64,000 bases of DNA, from contig JAFTJQ010000032.1 in assembly GCA_017456285.1 (NCBI GenBank), positions 1-64,000 on the forward strand. Reading direction: 5' to 3'. This stretch comes from Lentisphaeria bacterium (GTDB taxonomy: Bacteria; Verrucomicrobiota; Lentisphaeria; Victivallales; Victivallaceae). Positions within the stretch are counted from its first letter, which is position 1, and every line of letters starts with the position of its first letter. Below the pieces are notes generated by a model. It did no database searches. It saw only the letters and a list, made by a program, of their open reading frames with translations, and was not told where the DNA came from. Position numbers and translations under genes: made by a program. Shown here one piece after another: positions 41,486 to 52,026 of this stretch.

Positions 41486-43150
41486 TTAATTCTCCATAAT
41501 TGCTTGATTTATTCTTGACCGCACTTTGAGCAGCCAATCATTATCCTTCGGATAATTACTGCATTTTAACGGCGAAATCCCGCAGTGAAGAAGCTCTACA
41601 ACTTTTTCCCGCCCAATTTTCTTTTCCAACAACTGCAATGCCCTCAAATCCTGCAAAGCCTCAGCAAAAATTTCATAATGCAATGAATCAACGGGGCCGT
41701 TATCTCCCGGATAAACCCGACAAACATCTCCGCCGGTAAATCCTTTCCCCGCCTCCGGGTCTTTGTATGGATCAAGATCATAATTCAGAGAATTTTGCGA
41801 AAACCAAAAATTATAGCTCCAATGCAAAAATCCTTCAATTTGATAGATATACATCAAAATTCCGATAATTCTATTTCTGATTGACGGCATCCCGAATGCA
41901 CAATTAGGCACTCCATTTTTGTAATTACAGCCACAATAATAGAGCCAACGCTGCGGCAAATTCTCATCAGTAAAATCATCAATAACCTCTACCGTGGGGA
42001 TGGGAATTTCAATAACTCCTTGACGATATAACTCAACATGCGACAAAGCATCTATAAGCGGATAATTCTCAATTAATTGCCTCAGCAAATTACTTGCATA
42101 AGAATATTCTTGCAGCATTTTATCAGTCGGCTCATCAGAAATATGGAAAAACGTGTTTTCTTTATTCAAATCATATTTTTTGAATACTTGCAGTAATTGC
42201 GGCATCAAACTTTGTAAAAAATTACGGTATTCTGCCGAATTTGCCGCAGTATGCCAGCCGAAAATTTTCTCATTATTACCACTTGCCGTCTCTGCAACTA
42301 TTTTCGGACAAGCCTTTGCCCCCCATTGAGTAAAGGCATGGGGCATTTCAAAATACTTGAACCTGCACTTTTTTGCTAACTGAAGGTAGCGCTCCAATCT
42401 GCTGAAATCAAATTGGTATTCATTATTAAAATATTTTATTTGCAATAATTGTGCTGTCGGTCTCTCCTCATTAATTGCCGTATCTAACGGCGCTGTCCAT
42501 AATGGTGTCATGATCATATTTATTCCGTGAGCAACCATATTTTGGAAATAAACTTCAAGCAGTTTCCAATATTCCTCACTCCAAATATCAACATTATATT
42601 TAATTGCCAGACAATCATAATGAAACCAATTAGTGCAAATAAGCTGCTGTTCAGGAAGTTCAAAAGGCAAAACCTCTATAATAATTGAAGTGTAATGGTG
42701 CATTTCCGGAGGAAGCCAAATTTTCAAATCCTGCGGAGTGAAAATATGAAATTTAATCTCATATTTTCCGGGACTCATATTTTGAGGAATATCAACACTG
42801 CACCAAAAAGAATGCCAATTTTTTGCAGAAATTCTCGTTCGGTTATCCTGCATTTTTAATAATGGATCAGGATATAAGCCGGGCTCACTTGAAATTATGT
42901 ATGGGTCGTCCGCAACTGCCGGATTGAAACTTGGTACTAATCCGACTTCGCGAATTGCAAAAATATCTTGATCTGCCCACGGCAATTCATAGTCTATTTG
43001 AATATGAGTGATTTCCGACGCTTGACAAACTAATTGAAAAGCGATCTTTTCCCCTCTTGCCCCGCTAACTGTATAAATCTCTTTACAAGTCAAATTCTGA
43101 CGACAGAAAACTTTCTCCAAACTGCTTACAAATTTACTTTGAAAAAACAT
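41486..43150 (-). CDS. DUF4091 glycoside-hydrolase-like protein
   Basis: A 554-residue protein with no signal peptide. An N-terminal beta-sandwich (residues 1-170) is followed by a TIM-barrel-like region (FFHISDEPTDKM, candidate acidic residues) and the DUF4091 C-terminal signature: WSYNFW, DPYKDPEAGKGF, GGDVCRVYPGDNGPVDSLHYE, EALQDLRALQLLEKKIG. DUF4091 proteins are common in sugar-utilisation loci of Lentisphaerae and Planctomycetes. It lies 23 nt after the symporter gene, suggesting cytoplasmic action on an imported sugar. Confidence 0.85.
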   Translation of the reverse strand: MFFQSKFVSSLEKVFCRQNLTCKEIYTVSGARGEKIAFQLVCQASEITHIQIDYELPWADQDIFAIREVGLVPSFNPAVADDPYIISSEPGLYPDPLLKMQDNRTRISAKNWHSFWCSVDIPQNMSPGKYEIKFHIFTPQDLKIWLPPEMHHYTSIIIEVLPFELPEQQLICTNWFHYDCLAIKYNVDIWSEEYWKLLEVYFQNMVAHGINMIMTPLWTAPLDTAINEERPTAQLLQIKYFNNEYQFDFSRLERYLQLAKKCRFKYFEMPHAFTQWGAKACPKIVAETASGNNEKIFGWHTAANSAEYRNFLQSLMPQLLQVFKKYDLNKENTFFHISDEPTDKMLQEYSYASNLLRQLIENYPLIDALSHVELYRQGVIEIPIPTVEVIDDFTDENLPQRWLYYCGCNYKNGVPNCAFGMPSIRNRIIGILMYIYQIEGFLHWSYNFWFSQNSLNYDLDPYKDPEAGKGFTGGDVCRVYPGDNGPVDSLHYEIFAEALQDLRALQLLEKKIGREKVVELLHCGISPLKCSNYPKDNDWLLKVRSRINQAIMEN

Positions 43151-43173
43151 ATTTTATTCCATACTATATTAGT

Positions 43174-45432
43174 TTACAAAACTTGTCCATTATCATTTTC
43201 ATCACATTTTTCCTGATTTTTCAAATTGAAAAAAAGTTTTTTTAGATCAATAATTCCTCCCCACATCAGCCAGACAGTAGAGACAACTCCAACAATCATC
43301 GGAATAATTAAAGCACTGATAAGAAATCTGATTGACCACCATTCCAAAGGCCACGGTGAGATAATATTCCAAAGTGCAATCAAAATAAATGCTATACCGA
43401 ATTGATAGACAATCGAATAATAAAACATCGCATAAGCAATTATTTTATCCCCTTTGGTATAGTCAGAATTAATACCAACGATATTTTGAAAAATATTACG
43501 CAATGACCAATTAATTTTTTCAGGAGCAAGCGAATATTTATCCTGATATTTACCTCGATGAAGCAATTTATCCAGATCATAAGGTTTATATGTTATTAAA
43601 CTTCCGATAACATAAGCCAATACTGCCATGAACATGGCAATAAAATAAATTTCATAGGAGTTAATCGGAAATTTTACTGCATCAATTCTCCACTCCACCC
43701 ATGGAGATAACGGCTTCGACACACTTTGTAAAAAATTATCCAATGGCTCAACCCAACCATATTTTTCCAAAAACGGATAGATGTGCTTTGCCCAATGACG
43801 CTGCATGAAAAATGCCGCTATCGATGTCCCGCTGCCGAATATTATTGCACCCCATGCCCCGATTAAATTCCCAAATCTGCTGTACAAACCGAACAAAACT
43901 ATCGGACCCGCACCGCCAAGCCATAATGCTCCGACAATCGTTAAAAACATAGCAATAAAATCCAATTGTGCCATAAAAAGTGATGCAACTATAAATATTA
44001 CTCCAACTCCGAGCGTTACAATCCTCAACAGCATAATATGAGTTCTGCTGTCCAAATGCGTTTTAAATAATGGCAAAATCACATCTTGCATAATGGTTGT
44101 CGAAGCATTAAAAATTCTGCTGTCATCAGTTGAAATCAAAAGCATAACCATCAAAAGCATAAATATCCCGACAAGTCCGATCGGCAGAATTTTCCCCATA
44201 AGTGTCGGCATCATCATTTGAGTGTATAATGAACGGTACTGTTGAAAATTATATCTTCCCTCCGGAGTGTCTCCCAAACTTTTCCGTACCGCATTGTGAT
44301 ATAAAGCATCTATATTATTATCATTTGATTGCGGTTTAGCAAAGTCCGATTCGGTAAGATTTTGAGAAACTTCTTTAATATTATCAAGAGCAGTTGTTAA
44401 TTCTTTTTCATCCCTGAGCAAACTGCTTAAAATTTGTTTTGACATGCTTTCTCGAATTTCGGAACTGGTGATATTAAATTTATTAGCAGTTGCAAATTTA
44501 TAATTATTCATGAAACTGATTGTCAACATGGAAATAACCAATATCAGAACCATTGAAAAACCATTCCTGAATGTTCCGATCACCCCTGCTATTTTCTGTT
44601 CATGCGGAGTCAAAGCACAACTGGTAGCATCATTCCCAATCCAGCTCCCGCGATTAATGATTGATGAAATCACCATTACCAAAACTGCCACCAAATTAAA
44701 ATCATTCAGCTTTTTAATATCATAGGGATTCAAAAAACTTTCGCCCTCCACCCGGTTGCTTAAAACCGTCATTAAATCCCCGTTCCACGAAAATGCAACC
44801 AGTATATAGCCGGCGATCAAAATAAAAATCGGATAACACATCAAACCTTGAACACAATCACTTATTAATAATGATATTCTTCCTCCCGGTAAAATAAAAA
44901 TCAATGATAATGCTACACATAAAACAACTAAAATTGCATAACATGGCAAGTTTATTCCAAAAATCATAACAGAATGAGGCAACCCCAGAAAATAGATGAA
45001 AAAATTTGTTGTAATCGCCGGACCTACCGCATTAACCGCAATATCGGTTATCCCTCTTAACAACGCACAAAAAACCCGAAAAAATTTACTCCCGTAACGG
45101 AGTTCCAAAAACTGCCCGAATGATAAACACCTCGTCTCTCTCCAACGGTAAACTATAAAACCCGTCAACCCCATAAAAATCCCTATCGGAGTAGCAATTT
45201 CCGCCCAAAACCAGACCGCCCAGCCGGTTTGATAAGTAATTTCACAATTAGTGATAAGAAAAATTACTGATAATGCCGCACTCATATCGCCGACACTCAA
45301 TAAATATCTGCCGGCCACTCTCCCCGCAGAGATAAAATTAACCACTGATTTTGCATACCGTTTGACATATACAGCCATGTACATTAGCAGAGCTAACGGT
45401 ACAATTACAATTATCCAGTCTAATAGACTCAT
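43174..45432 (-). CDS. Sodium:solute symporter, long form
   Basis: A 752-residue sodium/solute symporter family protein with about 14-15 membrane helices. The SSS core is visible (SVGDMSAALSVIFLITNCEI, LRGITDIAVNAVGPA, LISTDDSRIFNASTTIMQD). It is much longer than typical sugar or amino acid symporters (about 500), with a soluble insert (about 315-405) between helices and extra C-terminal helices. It likely imports the product of the extracellular hydrolase of this operon. Its start overlaps the upstream phosphoesterase stop by 4 nt. Confidence 0.88.
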   Translation of the reverse strand: MSLLDWIIVIVPLALLMYMAVYVKRYAKSVVNFISAGRVAGRYLLSVGDMSAALSVIFLITNCEITYQTGWAVWFWAEIATPIGIFMGLTGFIVYRWRETRCLSFGQFLELRYGSKFFRVFCALLRGITDIAVNAVGPAITTNFFIYFLGLPHSVMIFGINLPCYAILVVLCVALSLIFILPGGRISLLISDCVQGLMCYPIFILIAGYILVAFSWNGDLMTVLSNRVEGESFLNPYDIKKLNDFNLVAVLVMVISSIINRGSWIGNDATSCALTPHEQKIAGVIGTFRNGFSMVLILVISMLTISFMNNYKFATANKFNITSSEIRESMSKQILSSLLRDEKELTTALDNIKEVSQNLTESDFAKPQSNDNNIDALYHNAVRKSLGDTPEGRYNFQQYRSLYTQMMMPTLMGKILPIGLVGIFMLLMVMLLISTDDSRIFNASTTIMQDVILPLFKTHLDSRTHIMLLRIVTLGVGVIFIVASLFMAQLDFIAMFLTIVGALWLGGAGPIVLFGLYSRFGNLIGAWGAIIFGSGTSIAAFFMQRHWAKHIYPFLEKYGWVEPLDNFLQSVSKPLSPWVEWRIDAVKFPINSYEIYFIAMFMAVLAYVIGSLITYKPYDLDKLLHRGKYQDKYSLAPEKINWSLRNIFQNIVGINSDYTKGDKIIAYAMFYYSIVYQFGIAFILIALWNIISPWPLEWWSIRFLISALIIPMIVGVVSTVWLMWGGIIDLKKLFFNLKNQEKCDENDNGQVL

Positions 45433-47183
45433 TTCTCAATTCCCCCCTCTGTAAATAATGGAATTTCTGTATAAATTTCTGTTATTTTTCCTGTTTTATC
45501 AATTTCAAAATGGTCAAAAATTTTACCATTAACATCCATTGCTTCAACTGTTATTTTCCCATTGCTGAAGGAAAATAAGATTCCGCTTATATCCAATCCC
45601 TTGCCGGTATAAGGACCGTCATTTACAATATAAATTAATTTATTGGTTTTATCATTAAGCGGCAAAATACCCTCTCTGCAAAATGCCCTTTGAGCGTTAC
45701 TTCCTTTTTGCACTGAACGGCAATATCTATGGGTGTGTCCTGCAACATAGAGATCAATTTGATTGTCAATATCCTCCCCCCATAAAATTCCATTGCAAAT
45801 TTTATTTATAGTGTCAGTCATGCGGCTGGGAATAACGCCGGGGGCATGAGATAAAACGACTCGAAATTCAGAATTTTGGAAATCAGTTTTTTTTACAACT
45901 TCACGCAGAAAATTCCGCTGTTCCTGAATCAAAGCATCATCATCCAAATAAGCATAAAAAGGGTGATATTTCACCTTGGAATAAGCGTGATCGCATCCAC
46001 TGTCAAGCACGATAAAAAATACTTTGCCTGCTTGAAATGAATAGTAGTTTTTTCCATTTTTTCCGCCGAAAAAATCAACAAACTTCAATGCTTCATTACC
46101 CAAATATTCATGATTACCACGAACCATAATTAAGTTCGGAAGCAACTCTCTCTCACTTTGCAGAATATCTAAAGTCGATGTGAGCAATTGCTCTTCCGCA
46201 TTGCCGATAAAATTTGCAGTATCGCCGATGTGGACGAAAAAATCACAATTATTTATCTCTGTGTTTTTCTTGAAATTATCCCAAGTTTTTTTCAAATCTT
46301 CTGAATCTATTTGAGTATCTCCGACCAGAAAAAGTTTATAATTATCTTTTTTATGTCCCAAGCTCCTGAATCGATAAATTTTTTGCGGATATTCAAAGTT
46401 AAAATGACGGTCAGGAGCCAAAACCGCCCGAAATTCATAAACAGTATCTTCCAATAGATTATTTAACTCAAAAACATGTAAATTTGTATCAGTTCTAAGT
46501 AAGCCTGTTTTAGAATTTTTTAAGCGAATCCAACCGGCTTCACCCTCTTTGCGATATTCCAGAAATGCCGCCATCGCCTTATTAGTCATAAAATTAATAG
46601 TTGCACTTCCGATATCTGACTTGACAACCCATGGAATATGTGATAAAGCCACTTCATTTTGGACAATATTGCAGAAAATTCCCCACCCTTTAGAGCCGGA
46701 AAGAACTCGCAAAGCAAGCAGATTTTCGCCCTTTTTAACTTTTAGCGGAATTTTATAATTATTTTTTGCAACAGCGAATAAATTTCCCTGTGAGCAATTA
46801 TAAATCAATTCCCCATTGAGATAAAGTTCAAAATACCAATCGGCACCAATTCCTAAGTATATTAACTGCTCTTTCTCTGCATGGATTTGTGCCAGCATAA
46901 TTCCTGCTTGACGATGGGTAATTTTATCCACTTTTGCCAATTTTGCAAAGTCAATAAAATTCCCGTCGTTTTTAATTTTTGCACTTTCGCATGGAAATTT
47001 ATTACTTCCTTTGGATAAATCAAGTGCAGTTTTACTTGACAAATCTCCTTGCAGAAAAACTTGAAAGTCCGATGCCAGCGAAATTTTATCCGTTTCAATG
47101 TCGTGCTTGTCAAAATTTACACAACCACAGCAAAATAAAATTATACTGCAAAAAATAATTATAAATCTACTGCTCATATTCAT
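45429..47183 (-). CDS. Lipoprotein metallophosphoesterase, paralogue of 39796-41478
   Basis: The 584-residue protein has a lipoprotein-type signal (IIIFCSIILFCCGC, lipid-attachment Cys about residue 19-21), the same lectin-like plus fibronectin-III modules as its paralogue, and a phosphoesterase domain with LVGDTQIDSED, HIGDTANF, VRGNHEYLG, SHAPGVIPS and VAGHTHRYCRS. Placing two such enzymes in one operon, one anchored and one apparently free, suggests stepwise treatment of a phosphorylated substrate. The ATG overlaps the stop of the hydrolase gene by 1 nt (TAATG). Confidence 0.86.
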   Translation of the reverse strand: MNMSSRFIIIFCSIILFCCGCVNFDKHDIETDKISLASDFQVFLQGDLSSKTALDLSKGSNKFPCESAKIKNDGNFIDFAKLAKVDKITHRQAGIMLAQIHAEKEQLIYLGIGADWYFELYLNGELIYNCSQGNLFAVAKNNYKIPLKVKKGENLLALRVLSGSKGWGIFCNIVQNEVALSHIPWVVKSDIGSATINFMTNKAMAAFLEYRKEGEAGWIRLKNSKTGLLRTDTNLHVFELNNLLEDTVYEFRAVLAPDRHFNFEYPQKIYRFRSLGHKKDNYKLFLVGDTQIDSEDLKKTWDNFKKNTEINNCDFFVHIGDTANFIGNAEEQLLTSTLDILQSERELLPNLIMVRGNHEYLGNEALKFVDFFGGKNGKNYYSFQAGKVFFIVLDSGCDHAYSKVKYHPFYAYLDDDALIQEQRNFLREVVKKTDFQNSEFRVVLSHAPGVIPSRMTDTINKICNGILWGEDIDNQIDLYVAGHTHRYCRSVQKGSNAQRAFCREGILPLNDKTNKLIYIVNDGPYTGKGLDISGILFSFSNGKITVEAMDVNGKIFDHFEIDKTGKITEIYTEIPLFTEGGIEK

Positions 47184-50100
47184 TATTTCCTGATAATTTC
47201 ATACGCCATTGCAGGTTCTTCTCCAATAGTATTATCAACTGTAAATGAAATCACATTATTTTTTACAGTATATGGGACTTTTCGCAATTTTTTGCCGACC
47301 ATATTGAGTGCATAAATTTCAATCTCTCCTGCAGCATAATTGGTCAAAGAAATTTTTGCACTTGCTTTACGAATTAAAGCAGGCGCGGCATTCCAGCTAT
47401 ATACCCGTAAATTATCACGGTAAAGTTTATAATTGTTATTGCCATGCTTTATATCTGTAATATGTAAAAGCAAAATTTTCTTACTGTCAGCAAGATTTTT
47501 TCCATCCATCGCCGAAGCCGCATAGGCTGAAAAAAGTTTATTATCACTTACTTGCAAAAGCTTAGCTGCACCAGATTTTTCTTCCAAAGTAATTGCTTCA
47601 GTTTTGGGAGTAATAACAATACAGCGATTTTTCGCAGGCAAAACCCGCAAAGCTCCATTATCTGATACAATCTCTTTTTGGGCATCGACACCAATTTTTC
47701 TTAAAAGTGCATTATCGTCATTATTGAAAACTTCATCCACATTGAAGGTATTTTTGCTCTTTTGAGCATCAATTTTAATCGAAGTTGAACTGACTAATGC
47801 CAAGCGATTGAAGGCATCAGGAGTTCTATCGTTGTTATTCTTTCTATCAGGATGACGCCAAGTCATAGCATTCGAACTGCAAGTAATATCATTAGGCACT
47901 GACAAATAATAATTATTTACCGCTTTCGGCATATCTCCACGCAAATATAAAAGGGCAATCAGGCGGTTGCTTAATGAAGTTACAGGATCATTGAAACATG
48001 AAAAAACTGAAAAAGATTTGGCTTCCTCCTTCAAATAATTCTCATAAGAACGCAAATACATCCCCGGACTGAAATCATAAATGCCGTCAACTTCATGCAA
48101 GCCCAGCAATGCCCCGACTAATGCACCTGCTTCCAAACGATAACAATTTGGAATACAATACTTATATTCAGTAATCATAAATGGTTTTCCGCTTAATCTG
48201 GAAGCAAAAGGATAGAGCAATTCCTCATAAAATGTCGCTCCTGCACTCTTGTTTTTGAATTGCATCGGCAATCCCCAGCCGCCTTTCGGAAAAGTCGGAT
48301 GATCCAAATAAAAGTGGATATCCACATAGTCATAATTATTCCTGACAGGGGCCTGTGCCAGAACGTCGCCGCAATTCATATCAGTTTGCGGAGCATTCAC
48401 ACCTAACGAAGCGAGAAATTCCTTCATATCACGGAAACTATCATTCTGCATATCAGTGATAAATTCAGTCAGTAATTCAACATTTTTGAAATCATTTTCC
48501 ACACTGTTTTTTTCACACCATTCTGCGAATCTGGCTTTGACAATTTTATCAAAAAATCCGCCGGGTTTGGCATTATGCAGAATTTCCCAGTTATAGAATT
48601 GTCCATTTTCATTGATATGGCTGATTGATAACAAGGCAGGATCTTCTGCCAATGTCATTCCGGTATAAGGATTAACCGTAGTCAGCATGATTCTTGCAAA
48701 CTCTTTCAAATTGTTTCGGGTTTCTTTGTCAATCATGCACAGAACTTTGATTCCCTCGGTAGAATCCAAGTTAAAACCATTTTTACGGGAAACAAAAAGG
48801 TCGATAGTTGAATAAAATCCGGCCTCTTTGAATTTCGCAAAAGTACGGAATAAATCATCAAGTCTTTCGGTGTTAATTTTCAACTCTTTCCCTTGCAGAA
48901 CCAATGCACCGTCATGGTGATGAAAACGAATGGAATTAAACCCCATTTTCTTAAATCTGGGAATAAATACTGCTAAATCCTTATCCAGCATTTGAGCTGC
49001 ATCTTCACAGATATTTGCACCGAAAAATCGAGCCTGTACACCGGGGCGTTTTTCAAATTCAAATCTGCCGTTTCTAATTACAACCTTGCCGTATTTTCCT
49101 GCAGGAGCATCAGACATAAAGGAAAAATCCAAAATAGAATTGTCTATCGGAGTTTGCCAAAGTTTAATTTGCCGGTAATCTTTAGAACTTGCAATATTCC
49201 AATCTTTTTCGGAGCGGTTCTCCATACTGAAAGGAATATCGTGAGTATTTACTCCGTTAATTGCCAAAACTATCCATTGGACATTGTCAGGACTTTTTTC
49301 AAGAACAATATTTTTTATCTCTTTATTATCAATCGCAAATCTGCTTAATTGCACCCCGACATCGGCACAACGTGGATTATCCGCCACAAAGGCTGGGCAG
49401 GCGTTAACTAAATTCTGCGGCTTCCACCAGTTACCGACATCACGGCCGACTTTCACTTCAATAATTTTTTCGCTGCCGTCAAGATATTGAACAATAATTT
49501 TACCTGCAATTTTATCCTTGACTACCCAAGCCGCCGAGTGGATAAAATAGAGATAATTAAATTTCCTGTTCTCCCCATTCAAAATAACTTTTTCTGCCAT
49601 TTTAGGAGCAAAACTATTAGCAAAAATCAAACAACTTTTACCATTGTTTTTCCCGGGATTGATAATATCAAAATCCATATTTACCAATCTCTGCATGCCA
49701 ACTTTCATCGCCCGGAAATCATTGTCCGCCCCCTCATCTGTCCAACCGCCTTTACCGTCTTTGGCAACTTCATCGGCGAAACCCATATTGACAGAACTCC
49801 GGAGGTCAAAAGGATATATTTCAAAAGGAGTCAAACTTATATCAAAAGAAGCCTTGTATTCTCCATTATCATCTTTATTCAGGTATAATCGCAAATTACC
49901 CATGGCATGTCCGTATTTAAGTCCCCAGACATGAGCTTTGAAATTAGTAATTTTGACCATCCCCTGAATCATCGGAATTCTGATTTCAGAATACAAATTA
50001 TCCATATCATAGATAAAATTTTCTTTAGAAACTTTGGGGGTAATTTTAATTTGTTTTGTAATTTTTTCTCCATTTAAGGTATAATCCAACTCAAATTTCC

Positions 50101-50515
50101 GATCATGCATATTATCATTAAAAGTCAAGTCGACATAGGGCTTAAAATCTTTTTCTGCCTTGACGTTTTTAATTGTAACATTGTATTGAAAATGATTTTT
50201 CCCCAAATTTATTACGGATGAATACAACTCACAACTGATTTTCCCATCATCTGCAAGATATACTCCGCCGATATTGTTTTTACTTTTAAGCTGTAATTGC
50301 TTCTGTCCGTTATCAAATCTGCCCAAGCCGATAATTGTCATGGAAATATGATCATCACCTTTTTTAGGCCAAGCCGGAAATCGATCCGCTTCAAAGCAAC
50401 TGAAAATATCAACTTTATTGAATTTTCCAACCCGATAATAAGGCGCTTCTCCGGCGGCAAAAACTCCGCCGATTACGGCACACCAAAGGTAAAGGCACAA
50501 AATAACCTTCTTCAT
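47183..50515 (-). CDS. Very large secreted clan-A glycoside hydrolase-like protein
   Basis: A 1110-residue exported protein (signal peptide about 1-20, GGVFA). The N-terminal 400-430 residues are beta-rich carbohydrate-binding-like domains. A TIM barrel follows (NSIRFHHHDGALVLQGKEL on). Candidate catalytic residues are the Glu in HINENGQF (about 632) as acid/base and the Glu in MITEYKY (about 781) as nucleophile, in the order of GH5/GH2-like enzymes. The C-terminus adds a beta-sandwich. The specific sugar is unknown. It is the main candidate for polymer cleavage in the operon. Confidence 0.82.
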   Translation of the reverse strand: MKKVILCLYLWCAVIGGVFAAGEAPYYRVGKFNKVDIFSCFEADRFPAWPKKGDDHISMTIIGLGRFDNGQKQLQLKSKNNIGGVYLADDGKISCELYSSVINLGKNHFQYNVTIKNVKAEKDFKPYVDLTFNDNMHDRKFELDYTLNGEKITKQIKITPKVSKENFIYDMDNLYSEIRIPMIQGMVKITNFKAHVWGLKYGHAMGNLRLYLNKDDNGEYKASFDISLTPFEIYPFDLRSSVNMGFADEVAKDGKGGWTDEGADNDFRAMKVGMQRLVNMDFDIINPGKNNGKSCLIFANSFAPKMAEKVILNGENRKFNYLYFIHSAAWVVKDKIAGKIIVQYLDGSEKIIEVKVGRDVGNWWKPQNLVNACPAFVADNPRCADVGVQLSRFAIDNKEIKNIVLEKSPDNVQWIVLAINGVNTHDIPFSMENRSEKDWNIASSKDYRQIKLWQTPIDNSILDFSFMSDAPAGKYGKVVIRNGRFEFEKRPGVQARFFGANICEDAAQMLDKDLAVFIPRFKKMGFNSIRFHHHDGALVLQGKELKINTERLDDLFRTFAKFKEAGFYSTIDLFVSRKNGFNLDSTEGIKVLCMIDKETRNNLKEFARIMLTTVNPYTGMTLAEDPALLSISHINENGQFYNWEILHNAKPGGFFDKIVKARFAEWCEKNSVENDFKNVELLTEFITDMQNDSFRDMKEFLASLGVNAPQTDMNCGDVLAQAPVRNNYDYVDIHFYLDHPTFPKGGWGLPMQFKNKSAGATFYEELLYPFASRLSGKPFMITEYKYCIPNCYRLEAGALVGALLGLHEVDGIYDFSPGMYLRSYENYLKEEAKSFSVFSCFNDPVTSLSNRLIALLYLRGDMPKAVNNYYLSVPNDITCSSNAMTWRHPDRKNNNDRTPDAFNRLALVSSTSIKIDAQKSKNTFNVDEVFNNDDNALLRKIGVDAQKEIVSDNGALRVLPAKNRCIVITPKTEAITLEEKSGAAKLLQVSDNKLFSAYAASAMDGKNLADSKKILLLHITDIKHGNNNYKLYRDNLRVYSWNAAPALIRKASAKISLTNYAAGEIEIYALNMVGKKLRKVPYTVKNNVISFTVDNTIGEEPAMAYEIIRK

Positions 50516-50566
50516 GAATTATTCTCCTTCTGAAATTTTATCTTTAATTATGAAAAATATTATTAA

Positions 50567-51259
50567 TTATTGAGTTACTGCATTACCGGCAGAATCAACG
50601 AAAGTTTTAATCTGCATTGAGCCCCAGGATATTACAACTATTCCCAAAACATCACCTTTAAAACTCTTCCAAGTATGGCGTTCAACATGACCGTCCCAAA
50701 AAGACATATTGGCAGCATCGCCGTGGCGTAATTGAATTTTATTCATACCATCGTTAGCGTGGACTTGCTCTGCCATTTGTGAATTTTGTTTGAATGAATC
50801 AGCAAGCATTAGCAAGCTGCCCGGATTTTTAATTTTGTGCATAATGGCAGTTTTTGTTTTCGGTTCAGAAGTTGAAGCGTATGGACTGCCATTAGCAGTT
50901 GCATACGGGTCATTTGAACCAAAATAATAACCAAAGCCCTGAGTATACCAGTTTTCAACTTTCAAAGAGGGGCATGAATAGAATTTTTCTTTGCCGTCAG
51001 CATTCTCACCCTGCTTAACTTCCCCCATGGTTACAGTCCAATGAGTTTTATCTCCGTCAGTCCAGAGAGTAATACCATCATTGGAATCGCCATACATAAT
51101 AACAGTCAATGCTGAAGTTTTTAAGTTATTTGTACAGCTGATTGCCCGTGCTTTTTCGCGAGCCTTATTCAAAGCCGGCAACAGCATCCCTGCCAAAATT
51201 GCGATAATTGCGATTACAACTAAAAGTTCAATCAAAGTGAAATTTAATGATTTTTTCAT
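50567..51259 (-). CDS. Lentisphaera-type pseudopilin-like protein
   Basis: A 230-residue prepilin-like protein. The N-terminus [19 protein letters not shown] has the type IV prepilin form with Glu+5 after the presumed cleavage before Phe, then [20 protein letters not shown]. Near the end come [20 protein letters not shown], the DG-H motif of DUF1559-like proteins. Such proteins occur in large numbers in this phylum and are often next to sugar-degradation genes; their role is unknown. RBS AAGGAAG. Confidence 0.9.
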   Translation of the reverse strand: MKKSLNFTLIELLVVIAIIAILAGMLLPALNKAREKARAISCTNNLKTSALTVIMYGDSNDGITLWTDGDKTHWTVTMGEVKQGENADGKEKFYSCPSLKVENWYTQGFGYYFGSNDPYATANGSPYASTSEPKTKTAIMHKIKNPGSLLMLADSFKQNSQMAEQVHANDGMNKIQLRHGDAANMSFWDGHVERHTWKSFKGDVLGIVVISWGSMQIKTFVDSAGNAVTQ

Positions 51260-51303
51260 AATAATTCTTCCTTATTTTTTTGTTAATTTTTCATCTATTT
51301 ATA

Positions 51304-51981
51304 TCATTGAAGTTCGGATAAATCTTCATTCAAAAAAGTTTTTTTCTGCAAGATTCCCCAGGTTAAAACCGCACTTGGAATTGCTTTAAATTCCTCAAAA
51401 CTTTTCGCTTCGGCATGACCGTCATAAAAAGCCATATTAGCTTTGCCGTTGTGACGCAAATGAATTTTATTGCCGGCACTGTTGGGGTGAAAAGCATCTC
51501 CGCTCTGCCCGTTGTCTTTTACTTTATAACTATCAGCAAAAAGCAAAAAAGTTTCCGGTTCAATAATTTTGCTTATATCCACCATTTTGTTGCCATTTTC
51601 AATTATACTCGGAGAACCATGTTTTTTTACATAAGGTAAATCATTGCCTGCGAAAAAGAATCCATAAGTTCTGCTGTACCAATCAGATGGGTTCAAGTCG
51701 GGGCAAGTAAAACCATTTTTTATTGCTTCCACATTGCCGACATCACGATAGACATTGCGAACCCAGCAGTGCTGTTTGGCAGTAGCTAAAAGAACTTTTT
51801 GGTTATGACTCTCCGCATAGGCACTAACACATTGCATTGACTTCTGCAAATTAGCAATACATCCGACTGCTTTTGCCTCCTCCTGTGCCTGGCTGAAAAA
51901 TGGAATTGCTAATGTGAATAACACACAGGCAACCGTCATCAGGACGATCATTTCAGTCAAATTAAATTTCATTTTTTGCAT
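51304..51981 (-). CDS. Lentisphaera-type pseudopilin-like protein, divergent
   Basis: A 225-residue relative of the gene 44 nt downstream, starting MQKMKFNLTEMIVLMTVACV. The prepilin helix retains Glu in the +5 position (FNLTEMIVL) but is more divergent (Thr/Met/Val in place of ELLVVIAII). The C-terminal motif LRHNGKANMAFYDGHAEAKS is intact. First gene of the minus-strand sugar operon, it shares a 218-nt control region with the AraC regulator. RBS AAAGGAGG. Confidence 0.88.
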   Translation of the reverse strand: MQKMKFNLTEMIVLMTVACVLFTLAIPFFSQAQEEAKAVGCIANLQKSMQCVSAYAESHNQKVLLATAKQHCWVRNVYRDVGNVEAIKNGFTCPDLNPSDWYSRTYGFFFAGNDLPYVKKHGSPSIIENGNKMVDISKIIEPETFLLFADSYKVKDNGQSGDAFHPNSAGNKIHLRHNGKANMAFYDGHAEAKSFEEFKAIPSAVLTWGILQKKTFLNEDLSELQ

Positions 51982-52026
51982 TTTTTCCTCCTTTGTTTTA
52001 AGTTACGTCTGTAAATAAAATTTATT

